DNA of 64,000 nucleotides from Methanobacterium petrolearium (GTDB lineage Archaea > Methanobacteriota > Methanobacteria > Methanobacteriales > Methanobacteriaceae), in contig NZ_JAGGKL010000007.1 in assembly GCF_017873625.1 (NCBI RefSeq), positions 1-64,000 of the forward strand, read 5' to 3'. Position numbers and translations under genes: made by a program. Positions within the stretch are counted from its first letter, which is position 1, and every line of letters starts with the position of its first letter. The notes below the pieces were generated by a model that saw only the letters and a list, made by a program, of their open reading frames with translations, made no database searches and was not told where the DNA came from. Shown one piece after another: positions 60,668 through 64,000 of the stretch.

Positions 60668-60713
60668 TTAGGTTACCCTAACTTTTATATACTTAAAAAC
60701 CAAACTTAGGTTT
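60668..60713 (+). promoter_or_regulatory. Promoter with flanking dyads before the DtxR-feoB unit
   Basis: TTAGG-TTAC-CCTAA (60668-60681) lies immediately left of the TATA box TTTTATAT (60683-60690). AAACC-7nt-GGTTT (60697-60713) lies right of it at the expected start of transcription. Dyads with TTAGG...CCTAA recall archaeal iron-dependent DtxR operators. Autoregulation by the first gene is likely. Confidence 0.65.
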
Positions 60714-60726
60714 AGGTGAACCAGAA

Positions 60727-61483
60727 ATGTCATCTGAAAAGACTCTAAGCGATAATGCAGAGGAGTATCTCGAAGTTATCTACAAACTCTCACTGGAAGA
60801 GCGACCTGTGAAGACTACCAAAATATCTAAAATGTTAAATATAGCTCCTGCCAGTGTTTCCCAGATGATAAAACGACTAAAAACACGGGGTTATGTTGAT
60901 TACTCTCCCTACCAGGGAGTCACTCTTACTGAAGATGGCTATGCCATAGCCTCGAAAATTACCAGAAAGCACCGTCTTTTAGAAAGATTCTTACACGATG
61001 TGCTTCATATCAAAAAAGAAAAGGTTCATGATCAAGCCTGTGAAATGGAACACTCTCTTTCTGATGATGCTGAACGCGCATTATGCCAACTACTGGAACA
61101 ACCTGATGAATGTCCTGACGATGAAGAATTGATACCAGTCTGCGATTTTAAATTCCAAACCTGTGATGAATGCCGAATACGAAGACGGGAAGAAATTAAC
61201 CAGGTTGGAAAACGTGATAAAAACTTGGTCTCTATTACCAACATGAAAAGAACAGAAAAAGGTAAAGTATCATTTATTAGAGGAGATTATAAGGTTATTC
61301 GACGTTTAATGGACATGGGGATTACCATAGGTGCAGAAATATCTGTTCTTGAAGTGGCACCTTTCAAAGGGCCAGTTAAAATCCTGGTTAGAGGATCGGA
61401 TCTTGCCCTGGGAAGAGATATAGCAAAAAACGTTTTTGTGGAGATCATTCGGGAAGATCCACCTGATGAAGGAGCACTATCAT

Positions 61484-61491
<8 letters not shown>
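60727..61491 (+). CDS. DtxR/MntR-type metal-dependent regulator with FeoA/SH3 domain
   Basis: A 254-residue repressor-type protein. Winged helix: NAEEYLEVIYKLSLEERPV, KISKMLNIAPASVSQMIK, GYVDYSPYQGVTLTEDGY. Dimer/metal domain: HRLLERFLHDVLH, DQACEMEHSLSDDAERAL with Cys, Glu and His ligands, then a Cys-rich CDFKFQTCDECRIRR that is unusual. C-terminal FeoA-like SH3 domain from about 172. AGGTGA precedes ATG by 7 nt. It overlaps feoB, so it is a local iron regulator. Confidence 0.93.
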
Positions 61492-63505
<2,014 letters not shown>

Positions 63506-63591
63506 AATGCACGGTCATGATCTTTCTTTAATATGGATGTTAATTTGATGAATAGTTAGAAAATAAGGTGGAAAATAAGGTGAAAATGAAA

Positions 63592-64000
63592 ATGAAATGG
63601 TCGTTAGTTGTAATTGCCATTGTGGTAGTGATAGTTGGTTATTCTGTTATCACAGTTTCCAGTGGCCCAATTGCTCCTTTAGGGAGAGTTGCCTTTGTAA
63701 AATTAGCAAACCCGGATTTTTATCCAGGACATATTCATTCCGAGCTATTGGCTAAATATGCTGAGGAAAGCAGATCAAAAACTGCACTGATCTGTCACTT
63801 TGGAGGTAGTTCCAATTATCGGAGTTACCAGGAGGGAGATGTATTTATCATTGAACTTGCTTTCATCGATACTCAGGGTACTGGTGCTGAAGGAGACACC
63901 AATTACTGGGACTCGCTTAAAATTGCTTTATTTGGTATTCCTGATGGGAGATATAAATATAAATCAGACGGGATTGTGTTTGATACTTATGATGAAGCCA
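63592..64000 (+). CDS. Membrane-anchored extracytoplasmic protein, partial (3' end outside window)
   Basis: The frame is open to the window edge. From ATG 63592 (AAGGTGA 8 nt upstream; ATG 63586 and GTG 63580 are alternatives) it reads MKWSLVVIAIVVVIVGYSV, a signal anchor. An ectodomain follows with GRVAFVKLANPDFYPGHIH, LICHFGGSSNYRSY, and AFIDTQGTGAEGDTNYWD. One Cys is seen so far. No family recognised. It follows feoB by 86 nt; an iron link is possible but not shown. Confidence 0.7.
   Translation, partial: MKWSLVVIAIVVVIVGYSVITVSSGPIAPLGRVAFVKLANPDFYPGHIHSELLAKYAEESRSKTALICHFGGSSNYRSYQEGDVFIIELAFIDTQGTGAEGDTNYWDSLKIALFGIPDGRYKYKSDGIVFDTYDEA

Overview
The window looks like a Methanobacterium-type methanogen (order Methanobacteriales). 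Evidence: pseudomurein-binding-repeat surface proteins, a cyclic 2,3-diphosphoglycerate synthetase, the archaeal AroA'/AroB' route to dehydroquinate, a two-subunit archaeal primase, an archaeal CCA-adding enzyme, a thermosome, archaeal TATA boxes (TTTATATA type) and GGAGGTGAT-like ribosome binding sites on AT-rich DNA. No rRNA, tRNA, CRISPR array or prophage was recognised.

Layout. 1-3.5 kb: two tandem minus-strand genes for secreted pseudomurein-binding-repeat proteins (the first cut by the window edge), near-identical over 634 bp. 3.9-13.8 kb: a surface-glycan region with six cytosolic-type glycosyltransferases or polyprenyl-sugar synthases and two large multi-pass GT-C-like membrane proteins. 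13.9-16.8 kb: small membrane, THUMP and class III (pilin-like) signal-peptide proteins. 16.9-22 kb: a minus-strand block with a MraY/AglH-like phosphosugar transferase, a double-HTH regulator, a DUF530 protein and metG. 22.8-25 kb: katG, with an operator-like palindrome around its TATA box. 26-28.5 kb: priL-priS. 28.7-33.4 kb: a giant beta-helix/DUF11 adhesin-like protein that has a perfect Shine-Dalgarno but no normal start codon. 33.6-36.7 kb: cca, thpR and an HprK-like P-loop protein. 37.4-38.7 kb: a complete insertion sequence with inverted repeats and a 7-bp target duplication, sitting in a decayed small gene. 39.1-47.2 kb: a YkoE-type ECF importer (S, A, T), a pair of ABC half-transporters and a TetR regulator, preceded by a double palindrome between TATA box and expected transcription start and a foldable leader. 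47.5-50.3 kb: aroB', aroA' and a methyltransferase-like protein, with a 36-bp minisatellite between the two aro genes. 50.4-58.5 kb: housekeeping genes (BaiN-like flavoprotein, aspS, hisD, UPF0058, cpgS, a HEMEH protein, DUF2188). 58.6-64 kb: thermosome with promoter and terminator, a DtxR-feoB iron operon with a palindrome at its TATA box, and a truncated membrane-anchored protein.

How the genes work together. The left third builds and decorates the cell envelope: glycan synthesis, wall-binding proteins, pilin-like proteins and an adhesin. The centre holds translation, replication and tRNA-repair enzymes plus oxygen defence (KatG). The right half combines a regulated micronutrient transport system, aromatic amino-acid and histidine synthesis, the cDPG solute, protein folding and ferrous-iron uptake. 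The most unusual items are the ECF/ABC/TetR operon with its leader, the non-AUG adhesin start, the palindrome-controlled katG, the homogenised wall-binding repeats and the dyad upstream of the gene ending at 14373. All functions are read from sequence motifs by eye; no database search was run.
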